A DNA stretch of 64,000 nt from JAFMJV01 sp034436555 (GTDB taxonomy: Bacteria; Chloroflexota; Limnocylindria; Limnocylindrales; CSP1-4). Position numbers and translations under genes: made by a program. Below are positions 54,739 through 63,012 of this stretch, one piece after another. The notes under the pieces were generated by a model. That model was given only the letters and a program-made list of their open reading frames with translations, did no database searches and had not been told where the DNA came from. The stretch is taken from the NCBI GenBank assembly GCA_034436555.1, contig DAOTUU010000051.1, positions 1 through 64,000 of the forward strand, written 5' to 3'. Within the stretch, counting starts at the first letter, position 1. Each line of letters begins with the position of its first letter.

Positions 54739-56201
54739 GCGCGGGCCCCGGCCTCACCAACCGGGAGCGGATGGGCATCCCGCGGCACGCCATGCCGGAG
54801 CGGGACCCCGCGATCCGGGCCAGGGACTTCTCCGAGGTGAACCTGGGCTACACGGAGCTGCTGGCGGTGGCGGAGGCCGAGCGGTGCCTCCGGTGCCGCA
54901 ACCCCACCTGCATCGACGGCTGTCCGGTGCGCGTGAACATCCCGCGCTTCGTGGACCTCGTCGCGCAGGGTGACCTGCGCGGTGCGGCGGCGTCGCTCCT
55001 GGACGACAACGCCCTGCCCTGCGTGACCGGTCGCGTGTGCCCCCAGGAGCACCAGTGCGAGGGACGCTGCATCCGAGGCAGGAAGGGCGACCCGGTGGCC
55101 ATCGGCGGCATCGAGCGATTCGTCGCCGACTGGGCGACGGGCCACCCCGAGGCCCTGCGGCACGCGAGGCCCGCGCCCAGCGGCAGGCGCGTCGCGATCG
55201 TCGGATCGGGACCCGCGGGGCTGACCGCGGCGGGCGAGCTCGTGAGGTCCGGGCACCGCGTGACGGTGTTCGAGGCGTTCCATGCCGCGGGCGGCGTCCT
55301 CATCTACGGCATCCCGGAGTTCCGCCTCCCCAAGGACATCGTGGCCCGAGAGGTTCGACGACTCCGGGACGAGGGCGTGGAGATCGAGGTCGATGCGATC
55401 ATCGGCAAGACCTGGACCCTGCGCGAGCTGCGCGCGATGTACGACGCGGTGTTCATCGCGGTGGGCGCGGGCCTGCCGCTGTTCCTGGGCATCCCGGGAG
55501 AGAACCTCAAGGGGGTGTACGCGGCGAACGAGTACCTCACCCGCGTCAACCTCATGGGTGCCTTCCGGGAGGACGGCGACACCCCGGTGCTCCACGGCCA
55601 GCGGGTCGTCGTGATCGGCGGCGGGAACGTGGCGATGGACGCGGTGCGCACGGCCACGCGACTCGGTGCGACCGACGCGGTCATCCTGTACCGGCGCGGC
55701 AGGGACGAGCTTCCGGCGCGCCGCGAGGAGGTCCGTCACGCACAGGAGGAGGGCGTCCGGCTCGAGCTGCTCGCCGCACCCACGGACATCCTGGGCGACG
55801 CCGACGGCTGGGTCCGCGCGGTCCGCTGCAGCCGCATGGAGCTGGGCGAGCCCGACGCGTCCGGCCGTCGTGAGGCGGTGCCGGTCCCCGATTCGGCGTT
55901 CGAGCTTCCCTGCGAGATGGTCGTGATCGCCGTCGGCACCCGATCGAACCCGCTGCTGACCGCCTCGGAGCCGGACCTCGCCGTGGACGGACGGGGCCAT
56001 CTCGTGGTGGATGTCGCGGGCATGACGAGCCTGCCCGGCGTGTTCGCGGGCGGCGACATCGTGCGCGGGTCGGCCACGGTCATCCTCGCCATGGGCGACG
56101 GCAAGCGCGCCGCCGCCGCCATCGAGCGGTACCTGTCGGGCGCCCCCCGGCCCGTCGGAGAGGGCCAGGCCGTCTGCGCCGACGAGGCTCGGGGCGCCTG
56201 A
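54735..56201 (+). CDS. nfnB: NfnB / GltD-like FAD and [4Fe-4S] subunit
   Basis: This 488-residue protein has an N-terminal double-cluster domain (ERCLRCRNPTCIDGCPV; GRVCPQEHQCEGRC). FAD-binding VAIVGSGPAGLTAAGEL, the NADP(H)-binding VVVIGGGNVAMDAVRTA and the late GVFAGGDIVRGSATVI follow. This is the glutamate-synthase-small-subunit fold, of the NfnB/SudA type because it is paired with an NfnA gene and no large gltB gene is present. The GTG start overlaps the previous stop (GTGA). It should exchange electrons between NADPH, ferredoxin and the NAD(H) site of NfnA. Confidence 0.88.
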   Translation: MSAGPGLTNRERMGIPRHAMPERDPAIRARDFSEVNLGYTELLAVAEAERCLRCRNPTCIDGCPVRVNIPRFVDLVAQGDLRGAAASLLDDNALPCVTGRVCPQEHQCEGRCIRGRKGDPVAIGGIERFVADWATGHPEALRHARPAPSGRRVAIVGSGPAGLTAAGELVRSGHRVTVFEAFHAAGGVLIYGIPEFRLPKDIVAREVRRLRDEGVEIEVDAIIGKTWTLRELRAMYDAVFIAVGAGLPLFLGIPGENLKGVYAANEYLTRVNLMGAFREDGDTPVLHGQRVVVIGGGNVAMDAVRTATRLGATDAVILYRRGRDELPARREEVRHAQEEGVRLELLAAPTDILGDADGWVRAVRCSRMELGEPDASGRREAVPVPDSAFELPCEMVVIAVGTRSNPLLTASEPDLAVDGRGHLVVDVAGMTSLPGVFAGGDIVRGSATVILAMGDGKRAAAAIERYLSGAPRPVGEGQAVCADEARGA

Positions 56202-56218
56202 CTCGGCGCCGCGGGCGG

Positions 56219-57463
56219 TCACGTGACGGCGTCGGACCCGCGTGCCGCGCCAGGCCGGGCACGGAAGGGCCCGCGCTCCAGCAGCGCGAACGGCGTGGCG
56301 AGCACGAGCAGCGGCATCGCCGTCACACCCGCGATCCCACCGAGCGCCCACGTCAGGCAGATGCCGTATGCGGCCGCGATCCACCACCGGTCGCGCCACG
56401 GCCAGCCGCGCGCCGCCGATCGCGCGGCGAACACGCCCAGGGCGGGCAGCAGCAGCGTCGCGTCGTAGACCCAGGCGTGAGGGCTGATGAGCAGTCCCAG
56501 TGCCGCCGCGAGCGCCATCGCGTCGGGCCAGGCGGCACGCCGAAGCGCCGGCAGGCACGCGACGACGACCACCCCGGCGACGGCATACCCCACGAGGACC
56601 AGCCAGGGCATCCCCGTCACGAGGCCGGCGCGCGCGGCGAGACCGGGCAGGCTGATCGCCTGCCAGCCGTTGGCCAGCAGGTCGGCCTCCTGATAGGCCC
56701 GGACGCTGGCCAGCCACCCCACGGGCCAGTCGAGCCTGCCGCCGGTCGCGATCACGCCCAGGCCGTACTGCACCAGGCACGCCGCGGCGAGCCAGCCGAG
56801 GGCCCGCCAGCGCCCCCGGAGCAGGAGCAGCCCGGCCACGGGTGCGGCGAGCTGCGGCTTGTAGGCGAGCAGTCCTCCCAGCGCGCCCGCGGCGGCATCC
56901 CGCTGGCGCACCAGCGCGCCCGTCGCGAGCACCAGGAGCAGCAGCGCCGCCGAGCTGTTCTGGCCCGATGCGACACCCGCTGCGGCGGGCGCCCAGGCGA
57001 GCGCGCCCAGGACGACCCAGCGTCGCGGCAGCCCCACGATGTCCGACCACACGACGGCCGCCAGCACCAGCAGTCCCGCCATCACCGCCGCGTGGAGCGC
57101 GGCGGCGATCCCATACGGCAGCGCGGCGAGGAGCGCGTACGGCAGCGCCATCCCGGCGGGGTACACGAACGGCGTGATGGGCAGGCCGCGCTCCGCCTGG
57201 AATGCGGTGATGGGCGCGAGGTCCGTGACCGCGCGCGTGAAGGCGAGCGACCCCGCGGCGTAGAACGCCGAGAAGTCCAGCCAGCCGCGCAGGGGCACCC
57301 CGAGGAGCGGCAGCCAGGCGGCCACGGCGGCCGACACCAGCCACAGGCGCGCCCGACCGGGCGTCCACGCGGCGCGCCAGCCCGATGCACCCACGATCAC
57401 GTCCGCGGGCGTGGTCTCGGGCGTCAGGGTCAGCGGGCGTCGGGAGCCCAGGGCGGCGCGCAC
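56219..57463 (-). CDS. GT87-like (DUF2029) membrane mannosyltransferase
   Basis: This 414-residue protein has about 10-11 membrane helices. The first extracytoplasmic loop carries LDFSAFYAAGSLAF, the acidic DF motif of GT-C glycosyltransferases (polyprenyl-phosphate-mannose users such as PimE). LAYKPQLA and SPHAWVYDATLLLPAL are also typical of DUF2029 proteins. It probably adds a mannose or related sugar to a surface glycan or lipid. The GTG start follows GACACT by 7 bases, the leaderless arrangement seen elsewhere. It is convergent with the nfnB gene. Confidence 0.8.
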   Translation of the reverse strand: MRAALGSRRPLTLTPETTPADVIVGASGWRAAWTPGRARLWLVSAAVAAWLPLLGVPLRGWLDFSAFYAAGSLAFTRAVTDLAPITAFQAERGLPITPFVYPAGMALPYALLAALPYGIAAALHAAVMAGLLVLAAVVWSDIVGLPRRWVVLGALAWAPAAAGVASGQNSSAALLLLVLATGALVRQRDAAAGALGGLLAYKPQLAAPVAGLLLLRGRWRALGWLAAACLVQYGLGVIATGGRLDWPVGWLASVRAYQEADLLANGWQAISLPGLAARAGLVTGMPWLVLVGYAVAGVVVVACLPALRRAAWPDAMALAAALGLLISPHAWVYDATLLLPALGVFAARSAARGWPWRDRWWIAAAYGICLTWALGGIAGVTAMPLLVLATPFALLERGPFRARPGAARGSDAVT

Positions 57464-57533
57464 GGGTCGCAGTGTCGCACCGCGGCGGTGCGGACCGGAA
57501 CCATCCGTCGGTACCGGTACCGCGGCTCGGGCG

Positions 57534-58961
57534 TCAGCGGCGCGCGGCCTCCATCCGGTCGAGGATGGCCCGCCGCAGGCCCTCCATCGGGATCCGCTCC
57601 TGGGTCATCGTGTCTCGGTCGCGGATGGTCACCGCGCGGTCCTCCAGGGAGTCCACGTCCACGGTGACGCACCAGGGCGTGCCGATCTCGTCCTGTCGGC
57701 GATACAGCTTGCCGATCGCGGCGGTGTCGTCATAGACCGCCATGACGTCCCGCTTGAGGTCGTCCTTGATGCGGTGGCAGGCCTCCACGATGTCCGGTCG
57801 CTTCTTGAGCAGCGGCAGGACCGCCACCTTGTACGGCGCGAGGTCGGGGTGGAGCCGCAGGACGACCCGCGTCTCGCCCTTGACCTCCTCCTCATGGTGG
57901 CTGTCGATGAGGAACGTGAACGCGGCACGATCGGCGCCCGCGGCCGTCTCCACGACCCACGGGATGAAGTGCTCCTCGGTGGCCGGGTCGAAGTACTCCA
58001 GGTTCTCGCCGGAGGCTTTCGCATGGCTGCCCAGGTCGAAGTCGCCACGGTTGTGGACGCCCTCGAGCTCCTTCCAGCCGAAGGGGAAACGGTACTCCAC
58101 GTCGATCGCCTTCTTGGCGTAGTGGGCCAGCTCATCGGCGGCATGCTCGCGCAGGCGCAGGCGGGCGGGCGTCACGCCATACCGCTCATACCACGCCCGG
58201 CGCCTGGGCAGCCACTCCTCGAAGGCCGCGGCGGCCGCCTCGCCGGGACGCACGAAGTACTGCATCTCCATCTGCTCGAACTCGCGCATCCGGAACACGA
58301 AGTTCCCCGGCGAGATCTCGTTGCGGAACGACTTGCCGATCTGGGCGATGCCGAAGGGCAGCTTCCGGCGGCTGCTCTGCTGCACGTTCTTGTAGTTGAC
58401 GTATGACCCCTGCGCGGTCTCAGGGCGCAGGTACACGATGTTCGCCTCGTCCTGGACGGGACCCATGTAGGTCTGGAACATGAGGTTGAAGCGCCGCGGC
58501 GCGGACAGGGCGCCGCCATCCACGGGACACGCCAGGCCCAGCCGCTGCACGACGGTCTCATCGTGCAGGTCCGTCGCCGACAGCTGCTCGGCGCCCGGCA
58601 GCTCGTCGAGCCGGAAGCGGCGGCGGCACGTGGCGCACTCCACGAGCGGGTCGGAGAACGAGCCCACATGGCCGGACGTCACCCACACCTGCGGATGCAT
58701 CAGGATGCCTGCGTCCAGGCCCACGATGTCGTCGCGCTCCTGGACCATGGAGCGCCACCAGGCGCGCTTCACGTTGTTCTTGAGCTCCACGCCCAGTGGG
58801 CCGTAGTCCCAGACGGCGTTGATGCCGCCATAGATCTCAGAGCTGGGATAGACGAAGCCACGCCGCTTCGCCAGCGACACGATGGTGTCCAGGTTCGCGA
58901 CAGACGGACCCGGATCCGCGACGGGCATGGCGGGCTCGGGTCGACTGGTCGGGGTGGGCAC
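57534..58961 (-). CDS. glyS: Glycyl-tRNA synthetase (class II, dimeric type)
   Basis: This 475-residue enzyme charges tRNA-Gly. Class II motifs are visible: motif 1 region VYPSSEIYGGINAVWDYGPLG, a zinc-finger-like CATC region (about 100), motif 2 FRNEISPGNFVFRMREFEQME (about 235-255) and motif 3 in the C-terminal half. The anticodon domain contains VAVLPLLKKR and TPWCVTVD. It is of the alpha2 type, as in actinobacteria, archaea and eukaryotes, not alpha2beta2. The GTG start at 58961 has GGGAG upstream; ATG 58928 is an alternative. No T-box is visible upstream. Confidence 0.95.
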   Translation of the reverse strand: MPTPTSRPEPAMPVADPGPSVANLDTIVSLAKRRGFVYPSSEIYGGINAVWDYGPLGVELKNNVKRAWWRSMVQERDDIVGLDAGILMHPQVWVTSGHVGSFSDPLVECATCRRRFRLDELPGAEQLSATDLHDETVVQRLGLACPVDGGALSAPRRFNLMFQTYMGPVQDEANIVYLRPETAQGSYVNYKNVQQSSRRKLPFGIAQIGKSFRNEISPGNFVFRMREFEQMEMQYFVRPGEAAAAAFEEWLPRRRAWYERYGVTPARLRLREHAADELAHYAKKAIDVEYRFPFGWKELEGVHNRGDFDLGSHAKASGENLEYFDPATEEHFIPWVVETAAGADRAAFTFLIDSHHEEEVKGETRVVLRLHPDLAPYKVAVLPLLKKRPDIVEACHRIKDDLKRDVMAVYDDTAAIGKLYRRQDEIGTPWCVTVDVDSLEDRAVTIRDRDTMTQERIPMEGLRRAILDRMEAARR

Positions 58962-59037
58962 GAGACGGGATCTCCCTGGTGGTCGCCGGCGGTGGCAGAG
59001 CCGGACACGAGAGCCGGATTGTCGCAGGAATCGCGGA

Positions 59038-59064
59038 TGCCCGGCCGGAGGGTCCGGCCGGGCA
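59038..59064. terminator. Perfect 12-bp hairpin after secreted-protein gene
   Basis: TGCCCGGCCGGA (59038-59049) and TCCGGCCGGGCA (59053-59064) pair across GGG, starting 24 bases past the stop of the minus-strand gene at 59088. Confidence 0.7.
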
Positions 59065-59087
59065 CCGTGAGGTGACGAGGGCGTCGT

Positions 59088-59672
59088 CTACATCGGGGTG
59101 GGGAACACCTTGTGGCAGGCTCCGGGCGCGTTCGCGTCCTGGTAGTCACCCGGGTCGCCCGGGTCGCCGATGGCGAAGGCCGCGGGCGCCTTGCCCAGCC
59201 TCTGGCTGTAGACGTCGATGATGCCGCGATAGTGGCCCTTCTTGACGCCGTTCGGCGTGTAGAAGGTGAGCTTGATGACCGCCTGGAACGTGCCGCCCAG
59301 CCCGGCGGGCCGGTTCCAGGTGGTGGGGCCGAAGAACGCCACCTCGCTCTGGTTCGCCTTCTTCTTGATCATCGGCGTCGTGTAGTACGGCGACCCATTG
59401 CGCAGGATCGTCACCCGGTACCCGACGTAGGCCTTGTTGGTGTACGGCGCGTGGGTGAAGAAGGACCGGACCTTGAGCCACCGCAGCGTGTCGTTCCCGG
59501 AGCCGGCCTTGTCGGCGTAGCGGCAGAAGGCGCCCGGGACCGCCTGCTCGTCGGTGACCTGCGGCACGTAGTACGTGCCGCCGCTGCCGAGCTCGGTGAA
59601 CGCGGCGGCGGGCTGCACCGCCGCGACGAGCGCCAGCGCGAGCCCGGCGAGGATGAGGGTGGGACGACGCAT
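59088..59672 (-). CDS. Small secreted protein of unknown function
   Basis: This 194-residue protein has a clear signal peptide (RRPTLILAGLALALVAAVQPAAA, given in outline; cleavage near residue 24). The mature part is beta-rich with many Tyr/Thr/Gly residues (VGYRVTILRNGSPYYTTP) and two cysteines. A perfect AGGAGG lies 6 bases before ATG 59672, one of the few strong ribosome-binding sites here, and a terminator follows, so it is likely well translated as a single gene. No family is recognised. Confidence 0.78.
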   Translation of the reverse strand: MRRPTLILAGLALALVAAVQPAAAFTELGSGGTYYVPQVTDEQAVPGAFCRYADKAGSGNDTLRWLKVRSFFTHAPYTNKAYVGYRVTILRNGSPYYTTPMIKKKANQSEVAFFGPTTWNRPAGLGGTFQAVIKLTFYTPNGVKKGHYRGIIDVYSQRLGKAPAAFAIGDPGDPGDYQDANAPGACHKVFPTPM

Positions 59673-59800
59673 CGGGGACCTCCTGCGATGCCGGACGCGG
59701 GGGTTCCGTCCGGCTGGGCCGACATGATGGGGGAACCCGCGTCGGGGCGCAAGCGGGAGTCCCTGGTCGCCGACATCCCGGGCATGGCCACCACCAGGCG

Positions 59801-60565
59801 TCAACGAGACTGACGGATCTCATCCAGGAACGCGAGCGACCGGGCGTCGCGCTCCAGCGCCTGGCGCATGAACCGGCGCATCAGGGCCTCCACCTCGCGC
59901 TCGGTGGCGGACGGCAGACGCAGCGCGGCGAGCGCCTCGATGTCCAGGCGACGGTAGGCCCGCAGCAGCTTCAGCGCATCGAGCGACAGGCCCACGACCT
60001 CCGCGGGCGGACCGGGATGACGCTCGCACAGGACACCCCCCAGCGCCGGGACCCAGCGGAACCGCTCCCCCTCCCCGAGCGGGCGGTCGCATTCCACGCA
60101 CCGCTCCACCTCGGGCCGGACGCCCAGTGCATCCGCGAGGTCCATCTCGAACCAGCGCGCCACGCGTCCGGGCGCCATCCCGTCGTCGAGCAGCTGGAAC
60201 GCCCGTCGCAGCAGCGCATACACGGGGTAGGCGTGCGCCCGCTCCTCCGTCGCGCGCTCCGCGAGCTCGCCCAGGTACCACGCGGTGGCCGTGGACTCCA
60301 GGGTGTCCCGCAGCGCCAGCCACGCATGCCCCACGACCGCCTGGGTGATGACGTCGAAGGTCCGGCCGCGGACGAGCACGAGGTCGAGCTCCGCGAACGG
60401 CTCCACGGCGCCCCCGATCCGACTGCCCGGCCGGCGCACGCCCTTCGCCACGGCCCTCAGCTTTCCCTCGTCGGGCGTCAGCAGCGTCAGCACCCGGTCC
60501 GCCTCGCCCAGGTCGAACCGGGACAGGACGATCGCGCTGGTGCGATAGACGCGCGCTGCGGGCAC
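59801..60565 (-). CDS. recO: DNA repair protein RecO
   Basis: This 254-residue protein has the N-terminal OB fold (YRTSAIVLSRFDLGEADRVLTLLTPDEGKLRAVAKGVRR), a helical middle, and a zinc site CVECDRPLGEGERF then CERH. It should load RecA with RecR in gap repair. The start is the GTG at 60565: a TACCCT box ends at 60572, 6 bases upstream, while the other GTG (60571) directly abuts that box and would be too close. It is divergent from a polyprenyl synthase gene. Confidence 0.92.
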   Translation of the reverse strand: MPAARVYRTSAIVLSRFDLGEADRVLTLLTPDEGKLRAVAKGVRRPGSRIGGAVEPFAELDLVLVRGRTFDVITQAVVGHAWLALRDTLESTATAWYLGELAERATEERAHAYPVYALLRRAFQLLDDGMAPGRVARWFEMDLADALGVRPEVERCVECDRPLGEGERFRWVPALGGVLCERHPGPPAEVVGLSLDALKLLRAYRRLDIEALAALRLPSATEREVEALMRRFMRQALERDARSLAFLDEIRQSR

Positions 60566-60571
60566 ACCCAC

Positions 60572-60577
60572 AGGGTA
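60572..60577 (-). promoter_or_regulatory. -10 box TACCCT for leaderless recO
   Basis: TACCCT ends 6 bases before GTG 60565 on the minus strand. Confidence 0.5.
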
Positions 60578-60638
60578 CCCACTCCACCGACCGGGGACCG
60601 GGGCTCGGTCGGTGCTGGCGGAACGTGCTAGCAGCGAG

Positions 60639-60644
60639 TATCCT
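60639..60644 (+). promoter_or_regulatory. -10 box TATCCT for leaderless polyprenyl synthase gene
   Basis: TATCCT ends 7 bases before GTG 60652, and no Shine-Dalgarno sequence is present. Confidence 0.5.
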
Positions 60645-60651
60645 GTTTCGC

Positions 60652-61665
60652 GTGCTGACCACGTTCGACCTGGACACGCTCATCGCGGACACCGAGACCG
60701 AGATGCGTCGGGTGATCGACGATGCCGTGGACGCGCGCACCGCGGAGCTGTACGGCTGGGTGCGCTATCACATGGGCCTGGACGGCGCGGCGCAGCGCGG
60801 CAAGCGGCTGCGACCGCTGCTGGGCCTGCTGGCGTACCAGTCGATCGCAGGCGAGCATCGGCGCGCGCTGCCGGGTGCCGCGGCCGTGGAGATGGGCCAC
60901 AACTTCAGCCTGGTCCACGACGACATCCAGGACGAGAGTCCCGAGCGTCGCCACCGGCCCGCCCTGTGGACGCGCATCGGCATCCCCCAGGCGATCAACA
61001 CGGGCGACGCGCTGTTCACGCTGTCCCGGATGGCGCTCCACCGCCTGACCGAGCTGGGCTTCAGCGACCGGAAGGTGCTGGAGCTGATGCGGCTGTACGA
61101 CGAGACCTGCCTCGCGCTGTGCGAGGGCCAGTACCTCGACATCCGTAACGCGGGCCGTCGCGAGTGGCCCACGGTCGATGACTACACGGACATGATCGGC
61201 CGCAAGACCGCCGCGCTCATCGCGGGCTCCGTCCAGGCGGGTGCCATGCTCGCCACCGACGATGCCGCGGTCATCGGCGCGTACCGCGGATTCGGCTGGT
61301 CGCTGGGCATCGCGTTCCAGCTCAACGATGACCTCCTGGGCATCTGGGGCGAACCCACCGACACCGGCAAGGAGCCGTCGGACATCCGGGAGCGGAAGAA
61401 GACGCTGCCGCTCATCCACGCCCTGGAGCAGGGCGCGGATGAGGACCGCCGCCGCCTCCGGACCATCCTGGACGTCACGCCGGACGCATCGGCGGTCGCC
61501 GAGGCCGTGGCCATCATGGAGCGCAGCGGATCGCGCGAGTTCACCCGGCGCCGGGCCCGCGAGCAGCGCGATGCCGCGATGGCGCAGCTGGCGGCCGCGG
61601 GCGTGGTGGACGGCGAGGCGATGCTCCGGCTGCGCGCGATCGTGGAGTCCGCCATCTCCGCCTGA
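60652..61665 (+). CDS. Polyprenyl (geranylgeranyl-type) diphosphate synthase
   Basis: This 337-residue enzyme condenses isopentenyl diphosphate with allylic diphosphates. The first Asp-rich motif is HDDIQDES (D90-D94), preceded by GKRLRPLL, and a second, NDDLLGIWG, is near residue 225. The DIRERKKTLPLIHAL segment follows, as in long-chain trans-prenyl synthases. The product length cannot be set from sequence alone; the residues just before the first motif (AVEMGHNFSLVHDD) have no bulky aromatic at -5. The GTG start is supported by the TATCCT box. It supplies carrier lipid or quinone tails. Confidence 0.92.
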   Translation: MLTTFDLDTLIADTETEMRRVIDDAVDARTAELYGWVRYHMGLDGAAQRGKRLRPLLGLLAYQSIAGEHRRALPGAAAVEMGHNFSLVHDDIQDESPERRHRPALWTRIGIPQAINTGDALFTLSRMALHRLTELGFSDRKVLELMRLYDETCLALCEGQYLDIRNAGRREWPTVDDYTDMIGRKTAALIAGSVQAGAMLATDDAAVIGAYRGFGWSLGIAFQLNDDLLGIWGEPTDTGKEPSDIRERKKTLPLIHALEQGADEDRRRLRTILDVTPDASAVAEAVAIMERSGSREFTRRRAREQRDAAMAQLAAAGVVDGEAMLRLRAIVESAISA

Positions 61666-61680
61666 GCGGGCGAGACGCCC

Positions 61681-63012
61681 TCAGGATTCCGCCACGCCAT
61701 CCGGCTCCTCGTCCTGCGACGGGTGGATGCGGACCGCGAGCACCTTGGCCACCCGCCGTCCGTCGGTCGACTCGACGGTGAGTCGGAGCGCGCCGTCCAC
61801 CTCGATCTGGTCGCCCACCCGGGGCACCGTCCCGATCCGGTGATACACGAGGCCGCCGACGGTGTCGTACTCCTCACGGTCGGTGGAATCCAGCTCCACG
61901 TCGAAATGCTCCGCGAGGTCATCCACGGACGCCCGACCGTCCACGCGCGCCTCATCCTCCGAGAGCGCCACGAACATCGGCTCCTCGGCGTCGTACTCGT
62001 CCTGGATGTCACCCACGATCTCCTCGATGAGATCCTCGATGGTGACCAGGCCCGCGGTGCCGCCGTATTCGTCGAGCACGATCGCGATGTGCACCTTGCG
62101 CCGCTGGAGGCTGTGGAGCAGGTCGTCCACGAGCATCGACTCCGGGACGAACAGGGGCGTGCGCACCATCGTCCGGACGGGCGGCGGATTGTCGGCACCC
62201 TTGAGGTAGGGCAGCAGGTCCTTGGCATAGAGGATGCCCACGATGTTGTCCACGGTGTCCTCGTAGACCGGGATCCGGGAATGGCCCTCCTCCACGATGG
62301 TGTCCACGATGGTGTCCAGGGCGGCCGTGACGGGCAGGCCCACGATGTCGATGCGCGGGATCATCACCTCGTGGACCCGGCGCTGGCCAAGCTCCAGCAC
62401 CGCGCCGATCATCTGCTCCTCCTCCGCCTCGATGACCCCCTGCTCCCCGCCCCGCTCCACGAGGATCATCAGCTCGTCGGCCGTGATCCGGTCACGGTCG
62501 ACGTACTTGACGCCCAGCAGCCGCGTGATGACCCCGGTGAGACCCGTGAGCACCCCCACGATCGGCGCGAGGACGCGACCCAGCAGCTGGACCGGCTGCG
62601 CGAACACGATGGCGAAGCGCTCGGCGTGGGCGATCCCCAGCGCCTTGGGCACGAGCTCTCCGAACACGATCGTGACCAGCGAGATGGCGATGGTCACGAT
62701 GAGCAGCGCGGCGAGGCCGGCAGATCCGCCCATCAGCGGCGCCAGGGACTCCTCGAGCGAGGCGACCAGGCTCTGGCCCGCGAACGCTGCGGCGAGGAAG
62801 CCGATGAACGTGATGCCCAGCTGGATGACCGCCAGGAACTCCGCCGGCGTGTCGATCAGGCGAGAGGCGCGCCGGGCGCCGGCGTTGCCCTCGTCCGCGA
62901 GCTGCTGCAGGCGGCTCTTGCGGGCGGTGACGAGCGAGATCTCGGCGAGGACGAAGACGCCGTTGATGAGGATGAGCAGGCCGATGACGGCCAGCTCGAA
63001 GAGGTTGTTCAC
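61681..63012 (-). CDS. CNNM/CorC-HlyC transporter-associated CBS protein
   Basis: This 443-residue protein has an N-terminal DUF21/CNNM membrane domain with about 4 helices (LILINGVFVLAEISLVTARKSRLQQLADEG). It is followed by a CBS pair (EVMIPRIDIVGLP; EGHSRIPVYEDTVDNIVGILYAKDL; IAIVLDEYGGTAGLVTIEDLIEEIVGDI) and a C-terminal CorC/HlyC domain (GGLVYHRIGTVPRVGD). It is related to Mg2+ transport or export proteins and to hemolysin-C-like proteins, and is probably a divalent-cation regulator. The GTG start overlaps the glmU stop by 4 bases. Confidence 0.92.
   Translation of the reverse strand: MNNLFELAVIGLLILINGVFVLAEISLVTARKSRLQQLADEGNAGARRASRLIDTPAEFLAVIQLGITFIGFLAAAFAGQSLVASLEESLAPLMGGSAGLAALLIVTIAISLVTIVFGELVPKALGIAHAERFAIVFAQPVQLLGRVLAPIVGVLTGLTGVITRLLGVKYVDRDRITADELMILVERGGEQGVIEAEEEQMIGAVLELGQRRVHEVMIPRIDIVGLPVTAALDTIVDTIVEEGHSRIPVYEDTVDNIVGILYAKDLLPYLKGADNPPPVRTMVRTPLFVPESMLVDDLLHSLQRRKVHIAIVLDEYGGTAGLVTIEDLIEEIVGDIQDEYDAEEPMFVALSEDEARVDGRASVDDLAEHFDVELDSTDREEYDTVGGLVYHRIGTVPRVGDQIEVDGALRLTVESTDGRRVAKVLAVRIHPSQDEEPDGVAES

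Noticed and set aside
58962..59037. Possible T-box leader before glycyl-tRNA synthetase
   Set aside because: The leader is about 75 bases and lacks a T-box sequence or specifier hairpin that I can see.
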